Assembly: GCA_015060115.1 (NCBI GenBank)
Contig: SUZB01000002.1
Coordinates: 1 to 64,000, forward strand
DNA length: 64,000 nt
Reading direction: 5' to 3'
DNA from: Rikenellaceae bacterium
GTDB lineage: Bacteria; Bacteroidota; Bacteroidia; Bacteroidales; Rikenellaceae
A program made the position numbers and the translations under genes. The notes under the pieces were generated by a model that worked only from the letters and a program-made list of their open reading frames with translations, made no database searches and had not been told where the DNA came from. How positions within the stretch are numbered: the first letter of the stretch is position 1; each line of letters begins with the position of its first letter. Positions 50,201 through 58,418 of this stretch are shown piece after piece.

Positions 50201-51411
50201 TAGCCCTCAAAAATCTCGCGAGGCTCATACTTGCCCGAAGCCTCGTTGTACCACATCACACTCTTGCCGTCATAGTCGCCAGTGGGGATATAGTAGTCCT
50301 CAGCCGTAGGGTCAGCGTTATTGTAGACCAAAGCGAGGGGCATAGCCGAGTAGTATGGGCCCCAGAGCAGTGGTCGCTGGCCATACTGGTCGCGGTTGAG
50401 CAACGACAACAGCGCGTGGGGGTTAGAGGGACGGTTGGAGTTCATCGGGGGATTTGCCGCAGCACGGATAGTAACCGAGGCATACGACGAGAAGCCAATC
50501 AATATCACCGTAGTGCAGAGCGCCACGATATTTAGCGCACGCTTGCCACGATTGTGCGAGTAGAGGATAAGCCAGCCCAAAGCGGCAAAGACAAGGGCAA
50601 GAAATACCACAATACCGACATTCTGAGGCAGGCCGAGCGTATTAACCGCAAAGGTGTCGAACTTAGCACCAAGTGCCACAGTGTAGGGGATAATCACACC
50701 ATTGATAGCGCCAAGGATAACAAGCGACACAACAAGGGCGATAGCTATCTTGATAAGATAATCCTTTGCCGTGCGCATCTCGAAGCGGCGGAAGAAGTAT
50801 ATCATCACAAGCGTAGGAATCGCCAACAGGTTGAGCAGATGGACACCAATCGAGAGGCCCATAAGGTAAGCGATAAGGATAATCCAGCGCATAGCATCGG
50901 GGCGGTCTGCCTCCTCTTCCCACTTGAGCATCAGCCATACCACCAACGCCGTAAACATCGACGAAAGCGAGTACACCTCAGCCTCGACAGCCGAGAACCA
51001 GAAGGTGTCGGTAAAGGCGTAGGCCATAGCGCCCACAAAGCCTGAGCCGAGCACCACGATTTGGCGCTCTAACGACAGCTCCTCACCCTCGCGCGAGAGG
51101 ATACGGCGAGCAAGATGCGTGATAGTCCAGAACAAAAAGAGGATTGTGAAGCCCGCAGCAACGCAGTTCATAGCGTTAATCATCATCGGCACAGCCTCCA
51201 CCGAGGGGGCGAGGAGTGATGCCAAGCGTGCGAGCATCATAAAGAGGGGCGCTCCAGGGGGGTGGCCCACCTCCAGCTTATACGAAGTTGCGATAAACTC
51301 ACTACAATCCCAGAGGCTTGTCGTAGGCTCCATAGTGAGCAGATACGAGAGGGTGGCGATAGCAAAAACTACCCAACCCAAAATATTATTCCAACGAGTG
51401 TATTCTCTCAT
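47275..51411 (-). CDS. Very large DUF2723 membrane protein (glycosyltransferase-like)
   Basis: 1378 residues from ATG 51411 (MREYTRWNN); the track's start 20 residues earlier lies upstream of the promoter box. The N-terminal ~300 residues are DUF2723, a multi-helix domain related to PMT/GT-C glycosyltransferases (TMEPTTSLWDCSEFIATSYKL with an acidic loop, GHPPGAPLF). More helices follow around 540-640 (YFFLPLLLGLMG, YVYAGAFYAYSIWVGLG), then a large exported region with TPR-like parts (about 1100-1250). Probably takes part in surface protein or glycan O-glycosylation (inference from family). Confidence 0.85.
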   Translation of the reverse strand: MREYTRWNNILGWVVFAIATLSYLLTMEPTTSLWDCSEFIATSYKLEVGHPPGAPLFMMLARLASLLAPSVEAVPMMINAMNCVAAGFTILFLFWTITHLARRILSREGEELSLERQIVVLGSGFVGAMAYAFTDTFWFSAVEAEVYSLSSMFTALVVWLMLKWEEEADRPDAMRWIILIAYLMGLSIGVHLLNLLAIPTLVMIYFFRRFEMRTAKDYLIKIAIALVVSLVILGAINGVIIPYTVALGAKFDTFAVNTLGLPQNVGIVVFLALVFAALGWLILYSHNRGKRALNIVALCTTVILIGFSSYASVTIRAAANPPMNSNRPSNPHALLSLLNRDQYGQRPLLWGPYYSAMPLALVYNNADPTAEDYYIPTGDYDGKSVMWYNEASGKYEPREIFEGYSYPSEANHLLPRMWSFNRRDDYEAGWVTMRDGHPEVVRESESAGVWYEPTATDDIRYFLGYQMGDMFWRYFMWNFVGRQDDVQLEKDELGTYLHGGWLSGIEFIDEIFCGPQDNLPTDMANNRARNTYFFLPLLLGLMGLIYQLNRDWRNFFVVLLLFVMTGIALVVYFNTAPNEPRERDYVYAGAFYAYSIWVGLGVMAVADILRSVAERLKLTSPKAMRLVALVAVLFSASVPAVLASENWDDHDRSNRYMARDIGMNYLTTAPKNAILINFGDNDTFPLWYCQEVEGYRTDVRVMNSSYLGGEWYIDEMKIAANDADAVPFTIPSEKYSFVNDWTIVANVVDVLDNERARRLRSEKRRIEDFEIYEIRYRDAEGKAQRLVGTYTDISKALADAQRRVEQIDPVLQQFVASGEEPDARIMRLYDEYTTSYNIYDAVLSSERFMEDYATVGDYWDYNDELSAASLNLKDAIRLFNSDEAMTLAINGGEMVLLEEGEIIAEEERKEDYRMVGRLMPRLDSFLEGNDANYLLGANSYYIPVDADAAIEAGIVGEDKRELIVERVPVKVDKSVLTKDHLLMLDLIANFDWKRPIAFTQAHLMQDYGIVDYARFDGYSYTFVPIATPYTRGQEVGSMDVDRLYKLYSADADKEEYALRNGNFDDERVNVDYFYRYNLSASRFRENYARVASALIRRQGDGDLDRARELLDRGLRMLPPSNVGYTHNAILPYIRGYYYIGQHHLMNATMYLDEAVDMLAEMTAMKGSINRPTIEGGDYFSYFYDLSELAAALQSTARREGKDTTSADRLLASSDEAFNSAEENFKLGDTVAINYIAKHGDKVPYYLQFATRSSFTPMVSNELYNVALDVIEVLRTSHDVAGSFDWVANPTADSSTAQLSFDDMMLDYITAIDRITPADSTDPMMSVMTMHISNLFDVYSTLPATRYVEGREVDAKYIEALDRYLSRPEVYEVVLELYE

Positions 51412-51438
51412 TTTTTCAAAGTCGTTTATTTCAAACTG

Positions 51439-51472
51439 CAAATATAATAATATTTGCCCGATTAACGACAAG
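51439..51472 (-). promoter_or_regulatory. Promoter of the DUF2723 gene
   Basis: CAAATATA on the plus strand (TATATTTG on the minus) with a CTTG about 22 nt upstream. Its position supports the start at 51411. Confidence 0.5.
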
Positions 51473-51488
51473 AAAAGGAGAAAATTGT

Positions 51489-51690
51489 AAAAGTTGTTAG
51501 TTTTTAGTTGTTAGTTTAAGACAAGCAAGACGATAGGACGATAAGACAAGTAAGACGATAAGAAAAATTGTGATACCCGACCTCGTATGGTCTTAAGGTC
51601 TTAAGGTCCTAAGGTCTTATCGGTCTTAAAAATCTCTGCGCTCGAAACGAGCGCAACTCTAACAACTAACAACTAACAACTAACAGCTCA
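51489..51690 (-). repeat. Family C hairpin, copy C3
   Basis: 3' UTR of queG. TTAGTTGTTAG arms on both sides; AAGACGATA-type 9-nt units on one side and GGTCTTAA 8-nt units on the other; loop GATACCCGACCTCGTATGG as in C1 and C2. A GCGCTCG-aaa-CGAGCGC hairpin is added near 51637. Confidence 0.78.
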
Positions 51691-51717
51691 AAAAAAGAAC
51701 AACACGAACAGCCCCCC

Positions 51718-52617
51718 CTACCTTCGCAGATTTCCCTTGATACGCTCAAGACCGGCACGGGTTAAAGGTGTGTCACCCGCTATTTTTGAAAACTCCTCCT
51801 CCGAGAGCGATGCCCAATCTATGGCCGTAGGGTCGAACTTCGGGTCGAACTTCGGATTGCGGTGCAGGGGTGCGTGGCGGTTGAACGGACAGACCGACTG
51901 GCAGGCATCACAGCCAAAAATCCAGCCATCGAAATCGACAGCCTCACCCTCCCACTCTCTTTCGATTGTTCGGCACGAAATACAGCGGCGGGTATCTATC
52001 AACCTATTATCCAAAATTGCTCTATTTGGGCAGTTATCGACACAGGCACGGCACGAGCCACAGCCAACATCGCGCATAGGCTCGGAATATTCATCAACCA
52101 CCTCGTTTATAATAAGTTCGCCAAGAAGCATCATCGTGCCAAACTTAGGATTAACCACCAACGACTGGCGACCAATCCAGCCAAGGCCTGCTCGCACAGC
52201 AAGCGTTTTTTCGGCCACAGGGGCAGAGTCCGTAAAGGCACGATATTTAAGGTCGGGAGCGACAGTTTTCAGCCTCTCGGCAAGCTCCGACAACATCGCC
52301 TTAATCGTCAGGTGGTAATCTCGCGCCAAGGCATACGATGCCACCTTTGCTACGGCACCCTCCGAGTAGCCACGACTAAATGGCGAGAGGTACGAAACAG
52401 CACAAACGACAATACTCCGTGAGCCCTCGACCAAGAGCGAGGCATCAAAGCGCTTTTCGCGGTTGCGCTCAAGGTACGAAAGCGAGGAGTGGTTGCCCGC
52501 CAACAGCCACTCCTCGAAGCGGTTACGCTCACGCTCCAATGGCTCGACAGGCACCACGCCCACAAGGTCAAAACCGACCGTTAGGGCTGCATTCGTTATG
52601 AACTTTTTCGGAATCAT
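51718..52617 (-). CDS. queG: Epoxyqueuosine reductase
   Basis: 299 residues; last step of queuosine synthesis in tRNA, cobalamin-dependent. The N-terminal domain has the family's FDLVGVVPVEPLERE, LSYLERNREKRFD and FTDSAPVAEKTLAVRAGLGWIGRQ. The C-terminal part carries two 4Fe-4S motifs (CGSCRACVDNCPN; CDACQSVCPFN). The need for B12 links it to the uptake operon at 58-64 kb. Divergent from the acyl-CoA synthetase gene. Confidence 0.93.
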   Translation of the reverse strand: MIPKKFITNAALTVGFDLVGVVPVEPLERERNRFEEWLLAGNHSSLSYLERNREKRFDASLLVEGSRSIVVCAVSYLSPFSRGYSEGAVAKVASYALARDYHLTIKAMLSELAERLKTVAPDLKYRAFTDSAPVAEKTLAVRAGLGWIGRQSLVVNPKFGTMMLLGELIINEVVDEYSEPMRDVGCGSCRACVDNCPNRAILDNRLIDTRRCISCRTIEREWEGEAVDFDGWIFGCDACQSVCPFNRHAPLHRNPKFDPKFDPTAIDWASLSEEEFSKIAGDTPLTRAGLERIKGNLRR

Positions 52618-52633
52618 TGAAATTTTATATGTG

Positions 52634-52670
52634 CAAAATTAACAAATTTTAATAAATAATTTGTATCTTG
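52634..52670. promoter_or_regulatory. Divergent promoters of queG and acyl-CoA synthetase
   Basis: Minus: CAAAATTA at 52634-52641 reads TAATTTTG, 17 nt before queG. Plus: TATCTTG at 52664-52670 is a weaker match to TAnnTTTG, about 45 nt before the acyl-CoA synthetase start. The two overlap in a 100-bp AT-rich gap. Confidence 0.45.
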
Positions 52671-52714
52671 CACCTGATTTGTACAAACAAATACTAACCA
52701 AAACCCCTACAATT

Positions 52715-54373
52715 ATGACTTTTAACACTCTGTATGAGATAGTTAAGCATAGCGTAGAAAAGTTTTCGTCACGCATCGCCTTCTCGATGATTGGTGGCGA
52801 AGAGCTTAGCTACAAGGAGGTTGGCGAGCGCATCGACAAGGTTCAGGATATGTTGCTCAACGCTGGCGTTGGTGCCGGCGATAAAGTTGCCATCCTCAGT
52901 AGTAGTATGCCCAACTGGGGTGTATCCTATTTTGCTGTAACTACCGCGGCTATGGTTGCCGTACCCATTCTCCCCGATTTCACATCGAGCGAACTCGACC
53001 TAATCATTGAGCACTCCGGGGCTAAGGCTATCCTCGTATCGGATAAGCTCTACACCAAGCTCACGAAGGAGACGGTCGACAAGATGAACATCGTAATCCG
53101 CACCAAGGGTCTTAACGCCATTCAGCAGAGCGTCGAGGCTCGCGCCGAGAAGCGCATACCGGAGCCTGACGACTTGGCGGCCATCATCTACACATCGGGC
53201 ACAACATCGAAGCCTAAGGGTGTGATGCTCAGCCACTATGCTCTGGCGGCACAGACGATGATTATTCCGCCACTCTTCGAGTACAACGAGGAGGATGTGT
53301 TGCTCTCGATTTTGCCGTTGGCACACACCTACGAGTGTACGCTCGGTATGATTTACCCCTTCTCGCGAGGCGCACATGTATTCTATATGGATCGCCCACC
53401 TATCGCCTCGGCACTTATGCCCGCATTGGCAGAGGTGCGCCCCACGGTGATTGCCTCGGTGCCCCTCATTATGGAGAAGGTATATCGTGGCAAGGTGTTG
53501 CCCACATTCCAAAAGAACTCGCTTATGCGCACCCTCTATGGTTGGGACTGGTCGCGTAAGTTGCTCCACAAGGTTGCAGGTAAGCAGCTTAAGAAGCTCT
53601 TTGGTGGCCGTATGCGTCTTTTCGCCATCGGTGGCTCGAAGTTCGACTCGGAGGCTGAGCGCTTCTTGCTTGAGGCGGGCTTCCCCTATGGTATCGGCTA
53701 TGGCCTTACCGAGACCGCTCCCCTTATCGCGGGTGCAGTAGGCAATATGGTGCGTATCGGCTCGACAGGCCCATCGCTCCCCGCCGTGAAGATTCGCCTC
53801 GACAACATCAACCCCGAAACCAAGCAGGGCGAGATTGTTGCGCTCACACCGTGCTGTATGCAGGGCTATTACAGAAACGAGGAGGCCACAAAGGCAGCCT
53901 TTACCGAGGATGGCTGGTTCCGCACCGGCGACCTTGGCTACATCGACGACAATGGCTGGATATATATCAAGGGTCGTCTTAAGAATATGATTGTCGGCCC
54001 ATCGGGCGAGAACATCTACCCCGAAGATATCGAGGAGGTGCTCAACAGCAATAAGCTCGTTGCCGAGTCGGTCGTTACCGAAGAGGACGGCAAGCTTATC
54101 GCCTTGGTACACTTCGACACCGCCGCTTTGGAGGAGGCTTACGACGAGTTCAAGTTCAAGATGAGCGTCAGCAAGGAGCAACTCCAGCAGAAGATGGAGG
54201 AGATTAAGAAGGATTTGGTGAACTATGTAAACTCTAAGGTCAACCGCTTCTCGAAGATTTCGAAGGTTGTCGACAACGAGGGCGAGTTCGAGAAGACTCC
54301 TACAAAGAAGATTCGACGCTTTATCTACGACCGTAGCAACAAGGGCGAAAATAGTAATAACGAGCAGAAATAA
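52715..54373 (+). CDS. AMP-forming long-chain acyl-CoA synthetase
   Basis: 552 residues from ATG 52715 (MTFNTLYEIV); the track's TTG start is unlikely. ANL superfamily: the P-loop-like YTSGTTSKPKGVMLSH (about 168), GYGLTETAP (A5) and GWFRTGDLGYID (A7) with GRLKNMIVGPSGENIYPEDIE. Activates fatty acids to acyl-CoA via acyl-AMP. An insertion common to the long-chain (FadD/LACS) group lies at about 245-290. Ends with its own terminator. Confidence 0.92.
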   Translation: MTFNTLYEIVKHSVEKFSSRIAFSMIGGEELSYKEVGERIDKVQDMLLNAGVGAGDKVAILSSSMPNWGVSYFAVTTAAMVAVPILPDFTSSELDLIIEHSGAKAILVSDKLYTKLTKETVDKMNIVIRTKGLNAIQQSVEARAEKRIPEPDDLAAIIYTSGTTSKPKGVMLSHYALAAQTMIIPPLFEYNEEDVLLSILPLAHTYECTLGMIYPFSRGAHVFYMDRPPIASALMPALAEVRPTVIASVPLIMEKVYRGKVLPTFQKNSLMRTLYGWDWSRKLLHKVAGKQLKKLFGGRMRLFAIGGSKFDSEAERFLLEAGFPYGIGYGLTETAPLIAGAVGNMVRIGSTGPSLPAVKIRLDNINPETKQGEIVALTPCCMQGYYRNEEATKAAFTEDGWFRTGDLGYIDDNGWIYIKGRLKNMIVGPSGENIYPEDIEEVLNSNKLVAESVVTEEDGKLIALVHFDTAALEEAYDEFKFKMSVSKEQLQQKMEEIKKDLVNYVNSKVNRFSKISKVVDNEGEFEKTPTKKIRRFIYDRSNKGENSNNEQK

Positions 54374-54383
54374 TCCAAGCAAA

Positions 54384-54418
54384 GGAGGGTCAGCCAAATC
54401 TGGTTGACCCTCTTTTTT
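54384..54418 (+). terminator. Terminator of the acyl-CoA synthetase gene
   Basis: GAGGGTCAgCCA-aatc-TGGtTGACCCTC followed by TTTTTT. Confidence 0.85.
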
Positions 54419-54451
54419 GTGTCGAAATAGCGGATATTCAATAATTTTTAC

Positions 54452-54459
54452 TACTTTTG
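54452..54459 (+). promoter_or_regulatory. -7 box of the coaD-lpxD-ruvC cluster
   Basis: TACTTTTG, 21 nt before the coaD ATG, in an AT-rich stretch. Confidence 0.5.
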
Positions 54460-54479
54460 TAAGTTATATAATAGGTAGT

Positions 54480-54950
54480 ATGCAGCGAAAGGCAATGTTC
54501 CCAGGGTCGTTCGACCCATTTACTCGTGGCCATAAGGCCGTTATCGATGAGGCGTTGAAGCTCTTCGACAAGGTCGTTATCGCCATTGGGCACAACACCC
54601 AGAAGCGTGGTTTGCTTACCGTAGAGAGGCGCAAAGCGCTTATCGAGCAGGCCTACAAGGGTGAGGAGCGTGTGGAGGTTATCGCCTACTCATCGCTCAC
54701 GGGCGACGAGGCACGACGCATCGGAGCAACGGTTATCATTCGTAGCGCTCGCAATGCCCAAGACTTTGAGTATGAGCGCACCATAGCCCTTGCCAACCGC
54801 CATATCTTCCCCGATATACAGACCGTAGTGATGATCGCACCCTCGGAGATGGAGCATATTTCATCATCTTTGGTGCGCGAGCTACACACCTTCAAACACT
54901 CGGTAGATGACCTCCTACCTGAGGGCATACACCTTGAAGATTACCTTTAA
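54480..54950 (+). CDS. coaD: Phosphopantetheine adenylyltransferase
   Basis: 156 residues from ATG 54480 (MQRKAMFPGSFDPF); the track's longer start runs across the promoter. The nucleotidyltransferase motifs GSFDPFTRGH and the C-terminal EHISSSLVRE are present. Makes dephospho-CoA from 4'-phosphopantetheine and ATP. lpxD follows after 26 bp. Confidence 0.95.
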   Translation: MQRKAMFPGSFDPFTRGHKAVIDEALKLFDKVVIAIGHNTQKRGLLTVERRKALIEQAYKGEERVEVIAYSSLTGDEARRIGATVIIRSARNAQDFEYERTIALANRHIFPDIQTVVMIAPSEMEHISSSLVRELHTFKHSVDDLLPEGIHLEDYL

Positions 54951-54976
54951 CCCACGAAATAAAAACTACAAATAAT

Positions 54977-56011
54977 ATGAAGTTTACAGCAGAGATGATT
55001 GCCGGCCTTTTGGGCGGAGAAGTTGTTGGCGACAAGAGTGCCGAGGTGAGCACCGTATCCTCGATTGAGGGTGGCAAGGCTGGCTCGTTGGCATACCTAA
55101 GCAACCCAAAATATGAGCAGTATATCTACACCACCGAGGCATCTATCGTATTGGTAAGCAGCGATTTCGAGCCTAAGAGCGAGATTAAGGCCACACTTAT
55201 CAAGGTTGCGGATGTCAACCAGTGTGTATTGTCGCTTCTGGAGATGTACAACGCCTCACGCCCACGCAAAAAGGGCATCTCGAAGCTCTCATCAATCAAC
55301 GAGGAGGCAAGCGTAGCCGAAGATTGCTACATCGGCGATTTTACGGTTGTAGAGCGTGGCGCAAAGATTGGCGCTGGCGTTGAGATTTACCCACAGTGCT
55401 ACATTGGCGACAATGTCGAGATTGGCGAGGGCACACGCCTCTACCCCGGTGTTAAAATCTATGAGGGCTGTAAAATCGGCAAAAACTGCATCCTCCACGC
55501 TGGCGTTGTCATCGGCGCTGATGGCTTCGGCTTTGCACCCAAGGCAGATGGCACCTTTGCCAAGATTCCGCAGTTGGGCAATGTCATCATCGAGGATAAT
55601 GTTGAGCTTGGCGCAAACACCTGCATCGACCGTGCAAAGACCGACTCGACAATCATTCGCTCGGGTGTGAAGCTCGACAACCTTATCCAGATAGGCCACA
55701 ATGTCGAGGTTGGCGCAAATACCGTGATGTCGGCACAGGTGGGCATCGCCGGCACCTCGAAGGTTGGCGCTAACTGCTTCGTGGCGGGTCAGGTAGGTGT
55801 TGCCGACCATGTCACTATCGGCAACCGCGTGCAGATAGGCTCGAAGTCGGGCATCGACAAGAGTGTCCCCGATGGCGAGATTCGCTTCGGCTACCCCGCA
55901 CTTCCCGGTTTGCAGTATCACCGCTCGTTTGCCGTATTCCGCCAGTTGCCCGATATGGCGCAGAAGATGCGCGAGTTGGAGAAGCGTATCACGAAGGTCG
56001 AGGAGAAGTAG
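54977..56011 (+). CDS. lpxD: UDP-3-O-acylglucosamine N-acyltransferase
   Basis: 344 residues. The N-terminal uridine-binding domain is followed by a left-handed beta helix of hexapeptide repeats (about 110-310; for example IGDNVEIGEGTRLYPGVKI and VIIEDNVELGANTCID). The catalytic histidine is in IQIGHNVEVG (about 237). Third step of lipid A synthesis. ruvC starts 14 bp after it. Confidence 0.95.
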   Translation: MKFTAEMIAGLLGGEVVGDKSAEVSTVSSIEGGKAGSLAYLSNPKYEQYIYTTEASIVLVSSDFEPKSEIKATLIKVADVNQCVLSLLEMYNASRPRKKGISKLSSINEEASVAEDCYIGDFTVVERGAKIGAGVEIYPQCYIGDNVEIGEGTRLYPGVKIYEGCKIGKNCILHAGVVIGADGFGFAPKADGTFAKIPQLGNVIIEDNVELGANTCIDRAKTDSTIIRSGVKLDNLIQIGHNVEVGANTVMSAQVGIAGTSKVGANCFVAGQVGVADHVTIGNRVQIGSKSGIDKSVPDGEIRFGYPALPGLQYHRSFAVFRQLPDMAQKMRELEKRITKVEEK

Positions 56012-56025
56012 CGGTGGAGAGGCCT

Positions 56026-56625
56026 ATGCGCATAATGGGCATCGACCCGGGCACCAACTATATGGGCTATGGCGTTATCGAGATTGTCGGTAACAAGCCA
56101 CAGGCGTTGGTGATGGGCGAGATAGATATGCACAAGATTGGGGATGCGCACGAGAAGCTACGCTACATTTTTGAGCGTGTGCGCAGCCTAACCGAGGAGT
56201 TTCGCCCTACGGAGGTGGCCTTCGAGTCGCCCTTCTTTGGCGAGAATGTGCAGTCGATGCTTAAGCTTGGCAGGGCTCAGGGTGTGGCGATAGCTGCCGT
56301 GCTGAGTGCTACGGAGTCTACGCCGATTGCCGAGTATGCCCCCTCGCGTGTCAAGCAGGCGATAACGGGGCGTGGTCAGGCATCTAAGGAGCAGGTGGCA
56401 ACGATGATAAACTCTATACTTGGCACCGACTACCACCCGCGCAAGCTCGATGCTACGGACGGCACAGCTGTGGCGCTATGCCACTATTTCACCTTAAGCA
56501 ACGCCCTTACACGCGCCACCGCAGGCGAGAAGCGCAAGGGGTTGGGTGGCGACAGCAAGGCACGCCGAGGTAGCTCATCGTGGAAGAGGTTCGTAGAGAG
56601 CAACCCCGATAGGGTGAGGAAGTAA
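56026..56625 (+). CDS. ruvC: Holliday junction endonuclease RuvC
   Basis: 199 residues from ATG 56026 (MRIMGIDPGTNYMGYG). The acidic residues of the RNase H-like fold are visible: Asp in GIDPGT, Glu in VAFESPFFGENVQSM, and the pair in KLDATDGTAVALCHY. Resolves Holliday junctions with RuvAB. The C-terminal tail (about 165-199) is basic and longer than in E. coli. Confidence 0.95.
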   Translation: MRIMGIDPGTNYMGYGVIEIVGNKPQALVMGEIDMHKIGDAHEKLRYIFERVRSLTEEFRPTEVAFESPFFGENVQSMLKLGRAQGVAIAAVLSATESTPIAEYAPSRVKQAITGRGQASKEQVATMINSILGTDYHPRKLDATDGTAVALCHYFTLSNALTRATAGEKRKGLGGDSKARRGSSSWKRFVESNPDRVRK

Positions 56626-56695
56626 AAAAGTGGAAAATGAGAAATTAGAAATGAGAAATGAGAAATTAGAAACAAACAATCAAAACAAAAGCAAT

Positions 56696-57739
56696 ATGAA
56701 GAAATTATTTATCGCATTGTGCTCTGCTGCTATGTTTGCTGCTTGTGGCACAGCAACCAACAACACCATCACCATCACTGGCGATCTCTCGACTGCCGAG
56801 CGCACAGAGGCAGGTGCAACCGTCGAGTTGCGTATCGTAGGTGCCGAGGAGGCCTTGGCATCGGCTACTCTTGACGAGAACAAGTGCTTCACAATGGAGG
56901 CTGCAGCCCCCGTAGACCAGTTTGCAAACATCATCGTTGATGGTCGTCCCACAGCAACCATCGCTCTCGATGGTAGCGACCTGAGTATCAAGTACGATGC
57001 CGAGAACGAGCGTCTTAATGTCGAGGGTTCACCCCTTCAGGACAAGGTGGCTGAGGCTATGAACGGCCTTATCGCCATTGTCTACACCGATACCCCCGAG
57101 GGTGGCGAGGAGCCTGCTCCCTATGTTGAGAAGGTTATCGAGGAGAATGCCGACAACCTCGTTTCGGTATATATGTTGCAGTATTTCAATATGTTCAGCG
57201 AGGATACAGCTCGTTTTGTTGAGCTCTTCAACCTTATCGACACCCGTTTCGAGGGCGTAGCACTCTACGACGACTACAAGGCACAGGTTGTCAACGCCAA
57301 GAACACCACCATCGGCGCTGACTTAGTGGATATCAACCTCTTCAACACCGAGGGCGTTGAGGTATCCGTATCTTCGCTCTTGGCCGAGGGCAAGTGGGTA
57401 CTTGTTGATTTCTGGGCTACTTGGTGCGGTCCTTGCCGTGGTGAGATTCCCCACCTTGTTGCTGCTTACGAGAAGTTCGCACCCAAGGGTTTGGAGATCT
57501 ATGGCGTATCGTATGACCGCCCCGGCACCGAGGAGCGCTGGAAGCAGTTTATCGCCGACAATGGTATGACTTGGGTCAATGTTTGGGGTTGCAACGCCGA
57601 GGGCGACTGGGAGGCTGGCAAGCCCTACAATGTGAACTCTATCCCCGCAAACTTCCTCTTCTCACCCGATGGTAAGCTCGTAGCGAAGAATTTGCGTGGC
57701 GAGGCGATTGAGAAAATCCTTGCAGAGCATATTCAGTAA
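56696..57739 (+). CDS. TlpA/ResA-like thioredoxin lipoprotein
   Basis: 347 residues from ATG 56696 (MKKLFIALCS); the track's earlier start is a low-complexity GAGAAATTAGAAAT repeat. Lipobox MFAACGT. The N-terminal ~130 residues are a beta-rich DUF4369-like domain, and the C-terminal thioredoxin domain has the active site WATWCGPCRGE (about 232) and the cis-Pro loop NSIPANFLF. Probably a periplasm-facing thiol-disulfide oxidoreductase. Strong terminator downstream. Confidence 0.9.
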   Translation: MKKLFIALCSAAMFAACGTATNNTITITGDLSTAERTEAGATVELRIVGAEEALASATLDENKCFTMEAAAPVDQFANIIVDGRPTATIALDGSDLSIKYDAENERLNVEGSPLQDKVAEAMNGLIAIVYTDTPEGGEEPAPYVEKVIEENADNLVSVYMLQYFNMFSEDTARFVELFNLIDTRFEGVALYDDYKAQVVNAKNTTIGADLVDINLFNTEGVEVSVSSLLAEGKWVLVDFWATWCGPCRGEIPHLVAAYEKFAPKGLEIYGVSYDRPGTEERWKQFIADNGMTWVNVWGCNAEGDWEAGKPYNVNSIPANFLFSPDGKLVAKNLRGEAIEKILAEHIQ

Positions 57740-57765
57740 TCGGCTGATTATCAACCAATAGAGCA

Positions 57766-57794
57766 AGCGACGGTTTCGGCCGTCGCTTTTTTTT
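57766..57794 (+). terminator. Terminator of the TlpA-like gene
   Basis: AGCGACGG-tttcgg-CCGTCGCT followed by TTTTTTT. Confidence 0.85.
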
Positions 57795-57814
57795 GAAAAA
57801 TATTTGCAAAAATA

Positions 57815-57846
57815 TTTGCACAGATAAAAAATTTGCTCTACATTTG
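57815..57846 (+). promoter_or_regulatory. tRNA-Arg promoter
   Basis: TTTG (57815-57818) and TACATTTG (57839-57846) with 20 nt between, 21 nt before the tRNA. Confidence 0.75.
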
Positions 57847-57867
57847 CACTCGCAAAACGAAAGCAAT

Positions 57868-57941
57868 GGCTCCGTAGCTCAACTGAATAGAGTACTTGAC
57901 TACGGATCAAGCGGTTCCAGGTTTGAATCCTGGCGGAGTCA
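57868..57941 (+). tRNA. tRNA-Arg (anticodon ACG)
   Basis: 74 nt. Acceptor GGCTCCG/CGGAGTC with one G-T pair, D-arm, anticodon arm CTTGA-CTACGGA-TCAAG (ACG, read as ICG after editing), T-arm CCAGGTTTGAATCCTGG, discriminator A, no CCA. Unlike tRNA-Leu and tRNA-Pro it has no tail-copy element behind it. Confidence 0.95.
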
Positions 57942-57944
57942 CAA

Positions 57945-57978
57945 GGCGGTAACGAAAGTTACCGCTTTTCTTTTTTTT
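57945..57978 (+). terminator. tRNA-Arg terminator
   Basis: GCGGTAAC-gaaa-GTTACCGC followed by TTTTCTTTTTTTT. Confidence 0.85.
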
Positions 57979-57989
57979 CTACCCACCTC

Positions 57990-58019
57990 TTGCACTTTCT
58001 GAAATTTTTTGTATCTTTG
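57990..58019 (+). promoter_or_regulatory. Promoter of the cobalamin operon
   Basis: TTGC (57990) and TATCTTTG (58012-58019) about 19 nt apart; transcription would start just before the riboswitch. Confidence 0.7.
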
Positions 58020-58024
58020 CATCA

Positions 58025-58200
58025 GCATTGGTTCTCGGTGGGCACGCAAGCCCCCAAGAGATTAAAAGGGAATCGGGTGAAAATCCCGAACAGTTCCCGC
58101 TGCTGTAATTCTCACGAGTGTCTGCGACATCATTTAGCCACTGGCCTTTGGGCTGGGAAGGCTTCGCAGAAGGAGATAAGTCAGAAGACCTGCCAAGCGT
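58025..58200 (+). ncRNA. Cobalamin riboswitch
   Basis: Clear class I cobalamin aptamer: GGGAATCGGGTGAAAATCCC, ACAGTTCCCGCTGCTGTAA, GCCACTGG...TGGGAAGGC and the B12-box region GATAAGTCAGAAGACCTGCC, all in order. It controls the four-gene surface uptake operon that follows; adenosyl- or methylcobalamin binding should switch it off. About 220 nt separate it from the first gene; there, the complementary pair TTTCAGG/CCTGAAA (near 58251 and 58325) could be part of the expression platform. The 112-aa ORF across it is not a gene. Confidence 0.95.
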
Positions 58201-58418
58201 TTACAACGAGATTGTGCCTGCGGCGAATGGGCAAGTCTGCGACTGAAAATTTTCAGGTATTATATATTATAGGTATAACTCGTGGAGGAGGTATATTTTC
58301 TCGCCATAGCTATATCCCCGAAGCCTGAAATCGCTCAAGTCTCACAATTTAAGTCCATAAGCCAAGAGTTCTCGTCTGTGTAAAAGTTTACGGAGAATGA
58401 CCTTTTAACAAACATTTT

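Noticed and set aside
53000-54397. 465-aa ORF antisense to the acyl-CoA synthetase gene
   Set aside because: It mirrors the sense gene's codon bias; the sense frame has full ANL motifs, and the antisense frame has none.
57990-58328. 112-aa ORF at the start of the cobalamin operon
   Set aside because: It lies over the cobalamin riboswitch, whose conserved boxes explain the sequence.
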